This document shows, in pieces, positions 61,907-64,000 of a DNA stretch of 64,000 nt. Positions within the stretch are counted from its first letter, which is position 1; each line of letters begins with the position of its first letter. The translations under genes and the position numbers were made by a program. Source of the DNA: Mucilaginibacter kameinonensis. GTDB lineage: Bacteria > Bacteroidota > Bacteroidia > Sphingobacteriales > Sphingobacteriaceae. The notes below the pieces were generated by a model. It was given only the letters and a program-made list of their open reading frames with translations, ran no database searches and was not told where the DNA came from. The stretch covers positions 310,001 through 374,000 of the forward strand of contig NZ_RCWZ01000002.1 in assembly GCF_003675385.1 (NCBI RefSeq), given 5' to 3'.

Positions 61907-61925
61907 TAGCTTATAAAATCAGCAA

Positions 61926-62927
<1,002 letters not shown>

Positions 62928-63776
62928 TTAATTTTTACTTGAATAGTAGGTTAATAAATTATTTATGGGTTCTTTAATTATGTTAGTGATTTGCAGATCA
63001 GCTTCGGCGGCAGCTTCATACAAGTGTTCCTGGAAATTAAAAGCAACAGAGCCTGCAAAGTGAACAGACGTACCCTGGTGTTGCTGATATAAAGGTAACA
63101 AATATGTCGAAATTAGCTTGCTAAATCCTTTTTTTATGACGTTTTGCAGATGATGATCGTTCTTGTTATCGAGGTAAAAATCGGTAAAAGAGCTTAAAAA
63201 TAAAGCGGGCTGTTTTTGGCGATAAACCTTTTCGAGCAGGTTTTTACGGTCGGCATCATACTTGTGGATAAACTTTTTACGAAGCGATGGGGGCAGGGTA
63301 TCGTTCATGAACTCCTTGATGAGTTGCCGCCCCAGCCAGTTGCCCGATCCTTCATCGGCCAGGATATAACCCAAACCGTAGTTGTTGGGCCAAACACGTT
63401 TACCATCATACCAGGCGGCGTTAGTGCCGCTACCACAAATGCTGATAATGCCCGGTTCGTTTTTACAACAGGCAATGGCAGCCCCGGCAATATCATGCTC
63501 AACAGATATTTTACCGAATTTGAAGAATGCCTCAAAAGCGTTTTGTACTATCTTCTTCCGTTCATCGGATGATGCACCGGCGCCGAAGAAGTAAATGCGT
63601 TTTATTTCTTCGGCGTGGTGTATGAGGTTAATGTTTTTATTGAGGAGCTGGAGGATATGCTTCTCGTCGTTAAAATAGGGGTTTATGCCATTGGTTTTAA
63701 AGGAAGCCACAGTTCTTCCCTTATCAGTGAGCCTCCAATGTGCAAAGTACGATCCGCTATAAACAACTGCAATCAT
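62928..63776 (-). CDS. BadF/N-acetylglucosamine-kinase-like protein with a changed phosphate-1 motif
   Basis: 282 aa ASKHA-fold protein. The active-site parts ISICGSGTNAAWYDGK (phosphate-2) and EHDIAGAAIA (catalytic-Asp region) and DEGSGNWLG are present. The N-terminal motif that normally reads like DSGSTKTDW is here YSGSYFAHW, so the first Asp and the Thr are missing. It may be a degenerate kinase or a sugar sensor. It sits between pfkA (7 bp) and gap (6 bp) in an operon, which suggests a role in sugar phosphorylation control. This is inference. Confidence 0.8.
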   Translation of the reverse strand: MIAVVYSGSYFAHWRLTDKGRTVASFKTNGINPYFNDEKHILQLLNKNINLIHHAEEIKRIYFFGAGASSDERKKIVQNAFEAFFKFGKISVEHDIAGAAIACCKNEPGIISICGSGTNAAWYDGKRVWPNNYGLGYILADEGSGNWLGRQLIKEFMNDTLPPSLRKKFIHKYDADRKNLLEKVYRQKQPALFLSSFTDFYLDNKNDHHLQNVIKKGFSKLISTYLLPLYQQHQGTSVHFAGSVAFNFQEHLYEAAAEADLQITNIIKEPINNLLTYYSSKN

Positions 63777-63783
63777 TAATAAT

Positions 63784-64000
63784 CTATATCGATAATATAT
63801 CCATCATTTGTAAAAGATCTTCTTCAAGCTTAAACTCATGGTGGTTAAGTGCTGCTTCAAGGTCTGTCATCAGGATATGATTTGCCTGCAAACCTACCAT
63901 TTTTTGTGATTCGCCGGCTATCAAAGCGTTAACTGCTGCAAAACCAAGCCTGCTGCCCAAAATGCGGTCAAAGCTTGATGGTGCACCGCCCCGTTGCAAG
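63784..64000 (-). CDS. pfkA: 6-phosphofructokinase, C-terminal part (start outside window)
   Basis: Seventy-one codons and the stop are visible, continuing past base 64000. QRGGAPSSFDRILGSRLGFAAVNAL is split in the family as QRGGxPxxxDR, a fructose-6-phosphate contact region of ATP-dependent PfkA. It converts fructose-6-phosphate to the 1,6-bisphosphate. First visible gene of the pfkA-kinase-gap operon. Confidence 0.85.
   Translation of the reverse strand, partial: LQRGGAPSSFDRILGSRLGFAAVNALIAGESQKMVGLQANHILMTDLEAALNHHEFKLEEDLLQMMDILSI

Larger units (their letters stand above)
61498..61925. other. 428-bp gap: diverged module A, D hairpin and gap terminator
   Basis: 61656-61706 resembles module A (GCCCGTCTGTCTCCCTGTG, AAGTCTTTCTAAACTGTCAG). 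D follows at 61740-61832, then a CTCGCAATGACGTG echo (61842-61855) and the terminator of gap. No gene seen. Confidence 0.65.

Overview
The window looks like chromosomal DNA of a Bacteroidota member, most likely Sphingobacteriaceae and close to Mucilaginibacter or Pedobacter. The genus is inferred from gene content and was not tested. Supporting signs are TAnnTTTG-type promoter elements instead of E. coli -10 boxes, few Shine-Dalgarno sequences, many lipoproteins, a Bacteroidota-style maltodextrin locus, and families such as DUF3095, STM3941-like and SYLF proteins. I see no phage, IS transposase, CRISPR array, rRNA or tRNA.

Layout. 1-4.3 kb: the 3' part of a vanadium haloperoxidase gene followed by two paralogous lipoproteins that join a CxxCH haem site to five DxDxDG (VCBS/FG-GAP) repeats. 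4.6-11.2 kb: a GH2 exo-acting glycosidase, a flavin amine oxidase, a GH8 glucanase and a LysR regulator. 11.3-17.1 kb: a tripartite RND efflux operon (outer-membrane factor, pump, adaptor) divergent from the LysR gene. 17.3-36.6 kb: mostly housekeeping and small accessory genes (serine hydrolase, pyrB, pyrR, rpsA, tyrS, LuxE-like, SYLF, penicillin acylase, nuclease, DUF3095, 2Fe-2S protein, ferritin). 37.2-51.2 kb: an alpha-glucan locus (secreted GH13, beta-phosphoglucomutase, GH65 phosphorylase, second GH13, sugar MFS permease, GH31, glycogen branching enzyme). 51.3-61.5 kb: a repeat-rich accessory stretch with an FtsX-type ABC permease, AraC/SDR and GNAT/MarR pairs and a WKNG-repeat lipoprotein. 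61.9-64 kb: pfkA (partial), a BadF-type kinase-like gene and gap, a tight glycolytic operon.

How the genes work together. In the glucan locus, exported GH13 enzymes would cut maltodextrins, the permease would import maltose or short dextrins, GH65 would phosphorolyse maltose to glucose plus beta-glucose-1-phosphate, and PgmB would turn that into glucose-6-phosphate for the glycolytic genes at the window end. GlgB would build the storage polymer. No susC/susD pair or regulator for this locus lies in the window.

The most unusual feature is a dense set of short dispersed repeats in the gaps between genes. Family D is a roughly 93-bp hairpin bounded by GTCATTGCGAGG (14 full and 3 partial copies). 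A mosaic of modules A, B and C occurs in fixed order, often ending in D. Inverted repeats of related architecture have an internal period of about 10 bp. Two nearly identical A-B-C-D blocks flank the ABC permease gene, which also has a candidate sigma-54 promoter and a perfect palindromic upstream site.
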